DNA of 64,000 nucleotides from Leucocoprinus leucothites (lineage: Eukaryota > Basidiomycota > Agaricomycetes > Agaricales > Agaricaceae): assembly GCA_013368445.1 (NCBI GenBank), contig JAACJO010000016.1, forward strand, positions 843,605 through 907,604, read 5' to 3'. A program made the position numbers and the translations under genes. Numbering within the stretch: position 1 is the first letter of the stretch; the number at the start of each line of letters is the position of its first letter. Positions 36,865 to 49,600 of this stretch are shown piece after piece. The notes beneath the pieces are model-generated. The model worked only from the letters and a program-made list of their open reading frames with translations, ran no database searches and was not told the origin of the DNA.

Positions 36865-39800
36865 ATGCGGGCTCTTCGGGCTGTCTGGTTGTCAATATTT
36901 CTTGGGATCGCATCAGTCAACGCTCAGACTTGCGAGAACAATGGCATCCCAAACGGATCAAATTGTTCGTGTCCAACAGGCTTTGGAGGCCCAACATGTT
37001 CATCAATATCTTGTGGTGGCACAATCTTTCAAGGACCTCAACGTTCTCTCGCATCAGCTTCATCAGGCTTCTCTAACCTGACAAGTGCAGGATGTTCTTG
37101 TCAGGACGGCTGGACGGGAACGGGCTGCAATGTCTGCACGAGCTCCAATAGCTGTCAGGCTGCCTTTGCGCCCTTCGATCCGGCTTCCTCATTAGGTGGA
37201 CAATCGGGGGGTGCCAACGATCCTTTGGTGTGCAATACTGTACCAAGAGTGTACGCTGCGAGTCAGATGAGTTGCGACGTCATTGTATGTATCGAGAATC
37301 TTGTTTATAGCTCTGTTTGACCGAATCAATGTGTAGAATCCTACGCTCCAGGCGATCTTCCCCCTGAAATCGACCCTCAATATCATGCGAACACGACAAC
37401 CTTCTCTCACACCTCTGCCAAATGTCACCGCGTTCGGGGAACCCAACACTGTTTATGCACAGCTGTTTTACGACGGCGTGGAACAATTTTATTGTCATGC
37501 GGAAACTTGCTCGCAAGAAGTCAACGACGCGGATGGGAGTGCTTCATGGCACTGCAATAACCTTCATTGTACCTGTCGACCGAATACTACCTTCTGTGGT
37601 GGAGTACCAGCAAGTGACCTCACTGTTCCCATTAATGGATTAGTCAACACACTTGACATTGATTGCGCGGCCGTCGACCCCTCTAGCCATTCAGCACCCT
37701 GCACATTCAAGCAGGAGATGCTTATCAATTTATTTGGCGACAATGGTCTTCCACTCAATGGCTGTACGTTCGGAGAATGTGTACAGCAGAGTGTCATTGA
37801 CAGCGGCGGGAATTTGACCGATACCGCTTCCAATGGCTCAACCAACAGCGGCCCGGAACTCAGCGGCGGCGTAATTGCTGGTCTGGCTGTTGTTGGTGGG
37901 CTTGTCCTTCTAGCGCTGCTTACACTCCTTTGGGGTCTTTGGATGCAGAGGAAGGCGAGACTCTCCGGAATGAAGGATATTGATCGACGCAAGGTTGCCC
38001 TTGAATGGATAGATCTCACATATATCGTATCTACTTCTCATAGGTCCTCGTTGTTCGGGTGGTTCCGAAATGGGCAGGGTGGGGATACTGGGGACAAGAC
38101 AATTCTCAACGCCCTCAGTGGCCGTGTGGATCCAGGAGAAATGATGGCTATTCTAGGACCCAGTGGTAAGTTTCCTTATCATGGGCGTTGCATTTCATCG
38201 AGATTAATTACGGCCATCTTACTCAGGCGCCGGGAAAACGACTTTGGTCGAGATTCTTGCAGGGAAGAGCAAGTCTGGAGTCGTCACAGGCCAGGTTCTT
38301 ACCCCGACTGGGAGTGATCTCCAGGGAGCTCCTCGGATTGGTTTTGTGCCCCAACAAGATATACTTCCACCCATGCTCACAGTATTCGAAGCTTTACTGT
38401 TTGCTGCCCGACTAAAATTACCTGAAAGCATTCCCGACACGGAGAAGTCTGAACGCGTGAACATTTTACTGGAGAAGCTTGGTATTGACAAAATAAAAAA
38501 CACGCGCATCGGAACCAACTCAGGTGAAAAGGCTCGCGGGATCAGTGGTGGAGAGATGAGAAGGGTGAGCATTGGGATGGAGCTAATTGCTGCCCCTGAT
38601 ATTCTTATTCTCGACGAGCCGACATCTGGTGAGCGTATCTCCCCCGTTTTTTTGATCTTGACACTTATCTAGCCTCATATAGGACTTGATTCCGTCTCTG
38701 CTGCCCGTGTTGCAAATCTCCTCCGTGATATTGCTCACGACCCTGTTAATCCTATACCAGTCATTGCGTCCATCCATCAACCTAGGTACGCCACTGGCTT
38801 GGTTGCGAGAATACGGATATTCTAACAAGCGCATTAGTTCACAGCTCTATCAACAGTTTGACACCATTCTGGTGCTCTCTCAAGGACATGCACTCTACTC
38901 CGGTGCTGGGTCTATGGCCCCCGTGCACCACTTCAGAGCAAATGCGGCCAGTGGCGCTCCCCCTTATCATGAGGGTTACAACGTCGCAGATTACCTCTTA
39001 GAAGTTGCTAGTGATCCGCCTGTTGGCTTGTTTGACTTATCATCGCACCATCGCGCTCGTGGTAGTGGTTCAGACGCTGAACCTACAGAAAAGGAGCGTG
39101 AACATACTCATAAGGAAGGCACTGAAGGCTTGCCACGTGTTTCGAATGGATCTGCAGAATACCGTGCCATAGCGAGACCGACACGAACTTACGCAACGAC
39201 ATTCTTGACCCAGTTCCAATATTTGTGTGGAAGAGAGTGGAAGATCTTGCGAAGGTGAACCGAGCTCAGTTATTTCGCTTCTTGAAGTTGCTGACGCGTT
39301 TATGCCAGGGATAAGTCGCTATTCATCACCCACCTAACAGTGGCATCTGTACTGGGTGTATTTTGTGGTACGTCCATCTATTTATTACTCACTGCAGTTG
39401 CTTAGTCGATGATAGGTGGCTTGTATTACCAAACGGACGAGTCTATTGCCGGGTTCCAGTCTCGCGTTGGCTGTTTATTCTTCCTGGTAAGCCGTCAACG
39501 CAGCATTGGGATGTCTTGCATGTGCTGATTCTGTTTCAGGGAGCCCTTATTGCCTTTTCGTCCCTTAGTGCATTATACAACATTGTCGAAATCCGACCCC
39601 TTTTCCTCCGTGAACGTTCTAGTACTTACTATAGCCCAACGTCGTGGCTTCTCTCTCGTTTCTTCTTTGATATGATACCTCTTCGCCTGATACCAACTAT
39701 TATCGTTTCGTCTGTGTAAGTCCCACTAGTCCCACTGATGATTTTCTTTGTGTCACAACTGATGTACCTGCAGCACCTATTGGATGGCAGGATTGTCTGA

Positions 39801-40356
39801 ACATCCTGCCAACTTCTTCAAGTTCCTCTTTGTTTTAGTACTCTACAGCATGGCCATGACGCTTTTTGTAAGGTTACACCTACTTCAACTTCCTCTCTTC
39901 GCTGACTTCGCCTTGGTGCAGAATTTCTTGCTTGGCACTCTATTCCAAAATGGTGGCATCGCTATCTTGCTGTCTGCTCTAACTGCCCTTTACCAAATGA
40001 CATTTGCTGGCTTCTTCGTCCATCTCAACTCTATACCCCCTGTCCTTCGATGGCTACAGTGGCTGTGCCCACTCAAGTATACCCTTGAAGCATTATCTGT
40101 CAATGAAGTTGGCTCCGGTCTGATGATCCGGGATACATTAGAGGGCGTCCCCGTCAACGTGTCGGCAAGCCTGATCATGAATCTTGTAAGTGACTAGATC
40201 TTTTGAATCTGTGGCTTCCGCTAACGGGCTTGGTAGCTCTTCGGATTCGGTTCAAATAACTACTATCGCGACGTCCTCGTACTCTTTGCTTTCATCGCTG
40301 GATTTGGCCTCGGAGTGATTGGAGTTGTGTGGCTCAAAGTCCGCGAAAGGCGGTAG
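36865..40356 (+). CDS. ABCG half-transporter with Cys-rich ectodomain (ADP1-type)
   Basis: Multi-exon gene of about 1,000 residues. A signal peptide (MRALRAVWLSIFLGIASVNA) leads into a luminal/extracellular Cys-rich region with EGF-like pieces (SCPTGFGGPTC, SCQDGWTGTGC). A first membrane span (GGVIAGLAVVGGLVLLALL) follows, then a nucleotide-binding domain: Walker A LGPSGAGKTT (interrupted by an intron), signature ISGGEMRRVSIG and Walker B DILILDEPTSGLD. The C-terminal half has the ABC2-type membrane domain with NYYRDVLVLF near the end. This order (ectodomain, NBD, TMD) matches yeast Adp1. The substrate is unknown. The open frame extends upstream to 36667, but that part lacks a domain and precedes the signal peptide. 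Confidence 0.93.
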
Positions 40357-40687
40357 TAGACCTTTATGGATTCTCTGACATTATCTTGGATTTCATACTA
40401 CGTATTTTTGTTTGGACATCGTAATATATCGTATAAGTTTATGCAAGTGCGCACCCCCCACCACCCGCAGTTGGTTGTCACAGAGTGCCCGAGCCAGTGA
40501 GGCCTCGATAACGTAAGTGGGCGAAGCTATTGCCATGCCGATCAAATAATACCAAATATGACGTTACCTGGCCGCAGCCGAACTTCGAAGCAAGCACCCT
40601 GTACTCAAGTTATAGTGCTAAACGTCTTCTTAGCTTCAGACCTTCACAACCTCAAAGCTTCACCCGCTGTCTGCCCGGCCTGCAGAT
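40357..40687. other. Intergenic between ABCG transporter and TIP-like gene
   Basis: Terminator side of one gene and promoter of the next in tandem; no coding signal. Confidence 0.5.
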
Positions 40688-43368
40688 ATGCTACCCTCAC
40701 TAGCAACACGATGGAAGGCCTTTCTATGTTCATGTTTGATCACGACGTGTCTATCATTGCCTGGAGCAGCATTCTGGCCATTTCCTAAGAAGAGATTTAC
40801 TGGGACTGCTTTGGTGGAAGCGGGGACCCTCGGGCTGACGGGAGACAGAAGGGTGGTGGCGTTTGGTGACTTCAGTGGTGATCAGTTGTGAGTTCGGACG
40901 GTGATTATGATTACCAGGGTTGGCATAATTGACCGTTTGACTCTTGTACTAGTTTGGATTTTCTATCGTTGGCTTCAGACCAACGAACGTTTACGGTTCA
41001 TCACTGGAATCACGGTGCGCACTCACTCATTTGACCAAAAGCATTTGAGGCCTGATTGTGTCAGAGGATTTTGTGTTCCAGGAAGGAGATCATTTCACCC
41101 ATCCGGCCAAAGTGCTAAATGCTGTCCCTGGTGACTTTACGCATACTGGGAAGCTCGACTTGCTTGTCATGAGCCAAGGAAAGAACAAGGACGAGATTGA
41201 CATGTATGTCTATCCGTCAATACCAAACAATGGTTTTGGTGCGCGATATTGGACTTCATTGACTAATCGTTGAGACTAACGCGATTTCAGATACTGCGCA
41301 TCCTGTCAAGATCCAGTCATCGACTTCTGCTCAACCTATACCATTGGATATCGATGGAGACCTTAAGATTGACTTGCTGGGTCTGACCACTAGCAGTGGA
41401 AGCCAAATACAAGTATGGCAGAACGTCTGGAACTCGTCGATATCGGATTCGCCGCTGTTTGAAATGTAAGCATCCTCATTTAATCCCATGTTCTACTCGC
41501 TGACCTTTCATAGGCAAGACTCGCATTTCAAAGGGTCTCAATGTAAGATTGCAAATCCTCATAGTAACGCAGTCGTAGATCTCAATGGAGACTGCTTGGC
41601 GGGTGCGTGCTCAGCAACGAGACTGTCTGAAAGTTCGGATACTTATGAGAATTAATCCTTGTAGATGTTTTCCTGGTTTGCGATGAAGGGAATGGGGAAA
41701 AATCCTACCAGATCTGGTTGAACAAGAAATCCCAAGGTTTCTTGATGGCTACGAGAGGATCTTTCCCGTCCGGAACCCAAAGTGTTTCTTTCGGAGACAT
41801 TGGTATGCCCAACCCCCCTGCGAATACATTCCACTTTGCCTCATCTAGCACAGACAGGGACGGAACAATTGACATGATGTTCACGACCTGCAAGAACATA
41901 GATTCCAAAGGAATCGGTTCAGATTGTTACATTAACGTCGCATACAATCAACAACTCGGTCTGTGCTCTTCTGCCACCGAATCTGAAATGAAGAACGGTG
42001 TTCGGGTTTGCAGACAACCGAACAATCTCTGCACGGCTGATGATAATTTCAAATTCGACCTTAGGGACAGCCCAGACAACAAAGTATGCGCTTAGATCCA
42101 CATGATGATAATCCTCTGACAATATCATAGGCTTTTACTCGCTTCCCCATTTCCTCTCTCTTTCCGAAAGGGTCATCCCTTCTCGTCACCGACACAACCT
42201 ATGATCCACCCATTCCCCTCTCAATTCGACTGGGAGACGCTAACCTAGATGGGTTCCCCGATTTTCTCACAATAATCGCCTCAGGCAACGATCGCACTCC
42301 ATATCTTGTTTATTCTGTGGCATGTGCGCCAAGTGTGGCAGGATGTAAATCTGATGGTTCTGGTCGGAGAGGTTGGAAAGTCGCGGATGCCGGAACGGAG
42401 TCCTTGAAAAAAGTCAAAGATGCACGCGGAGTGACATTCTTGGACATGGATGAGGATGTGAGTGATTTTTGCCTTCATTTCCCCTCTTCCAGTCTAGAAT
42501 CTAATTTCACCCCGATTTCAGGGCACTCTGGATATCATGGTTCAAAGGACCGGATCTCAGGGTGGTAGTCGAGTATTGTTCATCCAGAATAATTTTTACT
42601 ATGACGCGTTCTTCCTCAAAGCGATTGGTGAATTATTTTTCAAATTTGATAAAAGTACTTTATCTTACCTGACAACCGTGTTGCAGTCCTTAATGGCGCG
42701 TGCAACAATGGCTGGTGCTATTCTTCCAATGGATCCGAAAAGTATCAGGTATGCCAAGCCGCACTTGCTTTTTCATACCAGTCGCTCAGAAACCGATAGC
42801 CATTCGGTGTCAGCTATTCCGGTGCTTCATACAAGTACACTGTCCTTGACACAGCAGGACATCGTTCCGCTGCCCAAGGTTCGTTCTCTCCTGAATTTAG
42901 CCAACGAGTCCCTTTCTAAGCTAACGTTTCCTCCTCTCTAGTCGGTCAGCTCCCACAAACATCCTATCATGCACTACAAACACCTTACTCGTTCTTTGGC
43001 TTGGGCCGAACAAACAACTATATTGAGAATCTTTTCGTCGGCACAACAATTCACGCACCAGATCATTATATCAACATGGAGGGTGTGATCCCCAACTCTC
43101 GCGTTGTCATCTTACCCCCTCCAGATGGTAGCGGTGATGGCTGGAAGCAACAATTGTTCTTACGTCCTGGAAGCTGGGTACCACTGGTTACTGTTACCTG
43201 TATTGCGGGCATGGTGATTCTGGCGATCATTGTATTTGTCCTTCATCTAACCGAGAAAGTAAGTCCATGGTCTGGCCTACTGGTACATCGTACTGATGAT
43301 GACAACAGAGAGAAGACGAGCTGGAAAGAAGACGTGCATCTCATCATATCAACTTCGACGCACTGTAG
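40688..43368 (+). CDS. TIP/ITFG-like type I membrane protein with FG-GAP repeats
   Basis: Multi-exon gene. It starts with a signal-anchor-like segment (FLCSCLITTCLSLPGAAFWPFP). Beta-propeller type repeats with calcium-loop signatures follow: VAFGDFSGDQ, DIDGDLKIDLLG, DLNGDCLADVF, GDANLDGFPDFL and DMDEDGTLDIM. A Cys-containing segment and the conserved SYHALQTPYSFFGLGRTNNYIE precede a single membrane span (LVTVTCIAGMVILAIIVFVLHL). The last exon gives a short basic cytosolic tail ending FDAL. This is the layout of T-cell immunomodulatory protein homologues found throughout eukaryotes; their exact role in fungi is unclear. The gene appears intact. Confidence 0.88.
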
Positions 43369-43603
43369 CTTCCCTGAACGATATTCATTGCTTTCGTTTT
43401 ATTCTACTTGCTTCTCGTACATTCATGTATCATGTATATATTTTACTCATCGGTTTTGGTCTCTTGACCAGCTATGTACATCAATAACTACCTAGTTGTC
43501 CCAGGTCCCAGTCCTGAACCCAATGGAAGGAGCTGTCTGGATACAGTACAAATTTATTATCTACAATTCCTCAGTTGCACATTGAACAAAGAGACCACCA
43601 CAT

Positions 43604-45359
43604 CTATGGTTTCTGTCCAGGGATGGGAGGAACCGGCCGCTTCCCATCGTCTTTATTCTGCACCCTGCCTTTGACAAAGCTCATCCCAACCCTCCTCAAT
43701 AGTGCTCTCCTACCTATTCCCGACATATCAATATAAACCAATCCGACATTCCTAGCAGTGCCTGCCATCAACAGTGAACTCTCAGCAGCCTCAGCACCAT
43801 ACTTATGGTGCATCACTTTTCCAAGGTTGTTGGTACCCGAGTCAAGAATCTTACGAGTTGAGTCGTCGATTGTAGAGAGGATAAGATCGGCAGATATGAG
43901 AAGACGACGGGTAGTTGTAAGTTTCGGCTGAACTGGGCGGTCTGCAATACTATGTTGCTGATATTGTTGGGGAGGAGATGGTGAAAGAGATTGGGGGGAT
44001 GACATGGACTTGGTACGAGCTGGGAGGGGAGGGGGTTGAGGCGATCCGGGAGCTGAGGGTGGCGCGTAGGGGCTGTTGGACCGAGGAGGAAGGGAAGGTT
44101 TGGTATCTGAGTTCCACCCCCCAGGTAGGAGCGTTGAGGAGCTAGAAACAGGGGTATAAGCAGCATAAGGAGCTGATCCCGATGCTGGACCGGGAGAAGT
44201 TGAAGCGTAGGGAACGGGAGAAAGCGAGTTGGGTCCAGCAGGAACATATCTAAGTCTGTTCTCCTTGGGTCTGGCGCCCATTGCGCGACGAATCATGTTA
44301 TCAATCTTGTTGACCGTCTTAGCACTGATTTTGACAGCTTGACCTGATACAGTGTGTACGCCGCGAAGGTTTTTCCGGGTACGGTCGGAAGTGAGGAAAA
44401 CGAGTGCACGTGGGGGTAAAGGTGGAGGAACAGGAGACGTTGATCGCTTTTCATTGCCCGAGTTTGGAGTGGTCAAGTTGGCTGAGGAGTGATGTGGTGA
44501 GGGGTTCGACTTTGAGATGTAGTAGTTCGAGGCAGTAGTGATCGTCGTGACCAACAGATTCGTCGTCAATGAAATTGCATGACTAGAGAAGACAGGTTAT
44601 AATTAGAATGAGGGGTTCGTGTTGATCAGATAGCCAAGAAGATGAATACCTGACGATTGTGGCGGATTTGGTGATCCAATCTTGTTGGTCGGGAGGCACA
44701 ATCCTTGCAAATGCTGCCAAGGCGTTCGCATCTCCTTCACGTAGGCCAACCTCGTCCGGGACTTCAATAACAACCGCATCGTTCTCATGTCCCCGCTGAT
44801 ACATCACTGGATCCTCCTGAATGCGGAAGCGATCCTCAACTTCACCAATCACTTCGCCAGTCTCCTCGTTGATCATGACAAGGTGACCGCGTAGGTCCTT
44901 CTGGTCACTGACATAGGTCGGGGGAGGGTGGTCTGGGATTGCAGGGGTTGGAGCCTCAGTGCTGGTGGAGGCAGTGGGAGACCGGAAGTCAGTTGCATAT
45001 TGTTCGAGAATGCCTTCGAATGTTTCGAGATCTTCATGTATGTCACTGAACTTGGCGTCGCCAGGAGGACAGGGAACAGTGAGTACGAGCTCATTGGGTT
45101 CGGCTGGGGTGCCATAAAATGTGTAAATTCTTGCAGCAGGTGTATCCTTTCGTTGAATAACTCTAGCAGGGTCTACTGGAGTCTCAGACATATTAAGCCT
45201 GAACACCAGATAAACATCGCGGTCAGTGTCAGTCGAGGCGTCCGGTAGTGGAACGGTGACGCATTGGAGGCCAAGGGCGCCCGTCTCTGAGAAATCCTTG
45301 ATCTGGAGCGTGCAGTTTAGGAGAGTGAGCAAAAGAAAAGCCTCAGGTACAGCTTGCAT
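43604..45359 (-). CDS. Spartin/senescence-domain protein
   Basis: Two exons (45359-44650, 44582-43604) give 562 residues. The N-terminal half holds a conserved segment with LRGHLVMINEETGEVIGEVEDRF and VVIEVPDE. The C-terminal senescence domain starts at SHAISLTTNLLVTTIT and contains VSGQAVKISAKTVNKIDNMIRRA and the closing GTARNVGLVYIDMSGIGRRALLRR. A Pro/Ser-rich low-complexity loop of about 100 residues splits the senescence domain. Spartin-type proteins associate with lipid droplets and endosomes in animals; the fungal role is not established. Confidence 0.85.
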
Positions 45360-45487
45360 GGCGGAAGGGAGATGAAAGTTAGCAAAGCTACTGTCGTAAA
45401 GTAGTATTTATTGAGCACAGCTACACCGCCTTTCATGTCGATCGTGACCACGTGCAGTGACATAACTAGTATCTATTCCCCGATCTC

Positions 45488-46532
45488 CTACTGAGTCTTT
45501 GCTTTCACGGCTATATCGAAAAACCGTCAGTTAGTGCTCTCGCTAGGGTGGATAAACTTACGTTTCTGCACAGGCTTCTTCCACATATTGAAATTGACGA
45601 CTGTGCGTGAGCTGAATAATCCAGACAAAATCATTGCACAAACTACTCTGGCAGTCTCCGGGTCAACGGGTTCAATTGCCTTCCCAGCATTGGCGCCGCC
45701 AAGCATCTCCACAAGCAACGCATGCAAGTCAGCCCAGAAGGGCTGGGCATGTGTCATGAAGGCATAAAGGCCAGTTATAGCGGGTGCACACCACAGATCA
45801 ACTGTTGTCCATCCATAAGCTCGCAATTCCGGAGGCGTTTGCACTGCCATCGAGGTGGGGTTAAGGATTGAGAATAAATTAACCAAGAAAAACCCTCCAT
45901 TGGCTGTGAGCTGTAGAATCACAAGCTTCAGTTTAGCGCAGCCACGGCTGTACACGAGTCTTACTCACCAGAGATGTGACTAGAAGTGCCCATGGGGAGG
46001 AAGCGATGACGGGAGATTGATTCTGTGTAACCGCAGGAGGAATAAGGTTGCACACGAGGTAAGCACGAGAGAATCCGTCGAGTAGTGACAACGGAAGCTC
46101 AAGCTCTCCGGTCAACTCAGGTACCTGTGGCAGGTATTCCACAATGGCTTGGATAGCAGCGTAAAGTGCCGGTACAACGCCGGATATCATAAATGAGGGC
46201 GGAGTGCCCAAAAATGGCGCTTTCAAACATATTAAAATTTAGTACAAAATGCATGAGAAACACAACTTACCTGTAATGGCTTCTCCGCCATAAACCACCA
46301 GAAGCGTTGTGGCTAGAGCCTTCGCAAACGATTTATCCTCCACGCCATCCTTGCCTTTGGTTGATACGTGCTTCGAATGCATCATCTCCCTCAACTGTCG
46401 TAAAATAAGACAGAGGCGGAAGGCTGCCACAATATCGAGAGTGCTGAGAGGCACACCGAACCAGGTAAAAGGCGCAACAGGAGTTAATGCATAGCGAAAT
46501 ATCTCCACAAACGGAGAGAGGAAGAGGGACAT
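45488..46532 (-). CDS. Conserved multi-pass membrane protein of unknown function
   Basis: About 290 residues in four exons. Several hydrophobic segments are visible: near FVEIFRYALTPVAPFTWFG, FAKALATTLLVVYGG, PSFMISGVVPALYAAIQ, SPWALLVTSLLTANGGFFLVN and RVVCAMILSGLF. The last junction gives a Lys-rich tail (KKPVQKPVKAKTQ) that could be cytosolic. The start ATG at 46532 (MSLFLSPF) is the first in-frame ATG; the frame stays open upstream without one. I do not recognise the family with certainty, so no function is given. Confidence 0.65.
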
Positions 46533-47133
46533 TATGAGATTCGTGCCAACGTCGTCAGTGAGTAAGATGGTGGTCAGGCAGAGGACAGCTTCAGCCTGCA
46601 GGAGGACAACAGCATCATTGCAGGGACTTCGGCCCAAGTGCCTCGTGGCGGGCTTTGTTCGGGTAAAGCTGATCAATTGACTAACGGCGTAACCCGGTTG
46701 ATGATGATCCTTTTAAGAGTACTTATCGGCTGCTGGCAGAGGACGAGGATCAGACACAATCTCTAGCCTCAGAGCGGGTGGCTATTGAAGTGAATGCTAC
46801 AGGAGATAGTAGTATGTATATCACCAAAGAAGCCTGAAACCCAAAATCATGCTACTGGGCCTCTACCAGTGGAGTGACAAGGCTATATCAAAGGGGCTCT
46901 TGACCACTACTATTAAGTCCGACCATTTTACCCCAAGGGATTCCAGCCGCCACCCAGCCGCTTAAGGATACTCAATCTCCAGAAAAGTGCCATCCTGCAT
47001 TTTCCCCCACTCCAGCTATCAACTGCTATCAAACTGTCGCAGGCACCTGTATAATAGACGTCACTGCAATCCAAGTCGCACGGTACCACATCAAGGCGTC
47101 ATCGAGAGCACGCAAGCAAGAGTACTTGGTATA
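46533..47133. other. Intergenic between membrane protein and F-box gene
   Basis: No coding signal; a promoter for the gene at 45.5-46.5 kb is expected here. A longer 5' part of that gene cannot be excluded. Confidence 0.4.
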
Positions 47134-48420
47134 TCAACCCCATAGGCAATGATCGAAGATGATGTCATTGAAAAGAGTGCGTTCACGAAAAGCGAGTGAG
47201 GAAACCTCGTCAGGCTCGGCCTTTCCTCGAGACCAGCGCCAGTAGGTGTCTACATTGGGGCCAATAGCAAAGTACGCCTCCCGAAAGTTCTTCAAAGACT
47301 CGAACCAAGACTTGGTTAAATTTTTCTGAGTCTCCTCCGTCAATAAGGATAGTTGATTGAGCCGCCGCTTGTCGGGGAGTGCACACCATATAACCTTTTG
47401 CAACTGAGGGAACTTATGGATCCATCCTAGCATTGCCATAGCGCGCTGCAACGAAAACTGTTAGATAGGATAATAAGGAAATCGGCAAGGCCTCACTTTC
47501 GTCAAACGATTGGTTGTCGAACGGTTGTCCAAAACGATATTAAGGATTTCAAGAGATTGCAAATGTTCAGCCAACTTCTCGAGATCCACCTCGTCAAAGA
47601 AGCAGGAATACAACGTCAGTACTCGGACCTGTGATAAGGCCGATGACGTGAGTTCCAACAATGACTTTGGAACTGCTGCTGACCACGGAGAATCTACCAA
47701 TCCCAGGGAAGATATCCGAGGAAGATCTGATAAAGTACCACGGAATAACGCGGGAGATCCTATAAAGGTCTCAAGCGTTGGACAATGTATAGGTAATGGA
47801 TATAATAGAGATGTGGTGATGAGATGAAGATATTTGATATGGTGCTGCGATGAAATGAACGTGTTGAAGGCATTGGCTTCATCGGGGTTACCGAAACTGC
47901 GCAGGTCCATTAAGCAGAGGCTAGTAAGCTGACAAGGTAGGTCAACCAAAACAGCTGCCATGGAAATATTCGTGGAAGAATGAAATGTTATCCCCAGGCG
48001 CCGTAGGCTGACCATTTGTTGGAGTGCATGATGCAAATCCGAACAGTTCAGCTCGAGCCCTTCAGTACCATCCTTTGAAAGAGCAAGTGAAAAGTCGTGA
48101 ATGAGTGATCCAACCGGATGATTGGAGTTTATGACCGAAAGGAAACTGTAGATTGATTTCGAGGACGACACCCATGGAAACTGCTCTTCTTCATCGCTGC
48201 TCTTTACAAGGCATTTATACCCCATGTCGGCTGGTTTCCTCTCGGGCAAGAATGCCACACGTCGAAAGAGTTGTTTCTGTGCTTCAAATCGAAAGCTCGT
48301 GCAGACAAGAGCAAGGCTAAGAAGCGATTTCGTATCCTCTTTGAGATGACCGACTATCTCGTCGATCAACTCCTGAGGGAGAGCGCAGGTTGAGTTGGTA
48401 GGATCCAGTACGTGATGCAT
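47134..48420 (-). CDS. F-box protein with leucine-rich C-terminal region
   Basis: Two exons (48420-47497, 47445-47134) encode 411 residues. The F-box lies near the start: CALPQELIDEIVGHLKEDTKSLLSLALVC in two parts (LPQELIDEIVGHL, then LLSLALVCTSF). The rest is a loosely repeated leucine-rich pattern with many LxxLxL strings. Such proteins usually serve as SCF ubiquitin-ligase adaptors, and Agaricomycete genomes hold hundreds of this kind. The target is unknown. ATG 48420 (MHHVLDP) is the first real ATG. Confidence 0.8.
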
Positions 48421-49600
48421 GGTGAAAGCTAAGGATAAGGAAAGCGTGTAAAGCCAGGTGTTCTTCCAGTGACCCCATAGCACAGCGACCCTGGCACGAC
48501 TTCTGGAGCTTCTGCTTGTGGAAGCCTCCTAAACTCGCGTGGTGGCCTTCGCCGTGCAGCATCTCTAGAGCCTATAACGAGGTTAGGGGTGCTTCTTTGG
48601 AACGAGGACCAAGTCCTCTGTCACAAGGAGTCCTCTGTGGAGCGTAGATCATAACCTTATCCCATTAACTCGATATCGGGGTTAGTACTTCAGAACAGGA
48701 AATCTCCGATTTGATGTCTAATTTTAGATATGCTGGACTTATTTACGGCCAGTCTTGTGTCTCCCCAGTGACAACTCTACCGAAAAAAACTTTCTGGTTG
48801 AACTGTTCACAACTCTCTTGCCTGTCGCTGCTGGGATACCAGGTATTGACACTTGCACCAGCGGATGTGCTCGAACGTTACAAGAATTCTCAGCCACGTA
48901 ACCAACGGCTGCCGATCGACGAGCCATTCCTTTGACTGGATGCTATCTCTTCGTAATTACCTCGAGTCTACACTTGCATCCCTTCGACAGTGTTTTGCAG
49001 ATGGAGTGGCAACCCTCGGCGGCGTTTCCCCCTATACGTCACCCCCTTCCTTTACCTGCACTCGACCCAGCACCTCTTCCACCAGGCTTGGACTTCGGAT
49101 CTTGAACAAGATATCACCGTAAATTCATACCAACTATGGGCTCAGTTTTTTTTTATCTAGTGATTCATCTACGCCTAGTGGGTCTGCTCATTTGGCACTA
49201 CGTCCACGCAAGATCGGAAGTATCACCCATGATTGTGACTCCTCCAGCCAAACGAGATTTGATGCTAATCCACCCTGTCTACGTCTTTTAGATCTCCCGA
49301 CATGTCTTTTTTTCTGCACGGAGGGGAACGACTTGTCAGAGTAGCTCCTGGCTTGATGAACCCGGCTATTCCACCCAGACGATCCACGAGCGCATGCTCT
49401 ACCACCTGGGGATCAGCTTCTCCCTGGAACTAGGATCGTCACTTGTACTTTGTTCCGAAAACTCAAACAGTGAATCCACACGGCGGCTCTCTTGATCTCA
49501 GTCATTGTGGGCCGACTATATCGCGCAAATTGAAGTATATATACACATAGTCATCTTTGAGCTGGAGCAGTTTTCCATCTCCTTCCATCTCTACGGTACC
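48421..49600. other. Divergent intergenic region, F-box and reductase promoters
   Basis: Short plus frames at 48711-49122 have no recognisable content. A TATA-like GTATATATACAC lies near 49535, about 65 nt before the reductase ATG. Confidence 0.5.
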
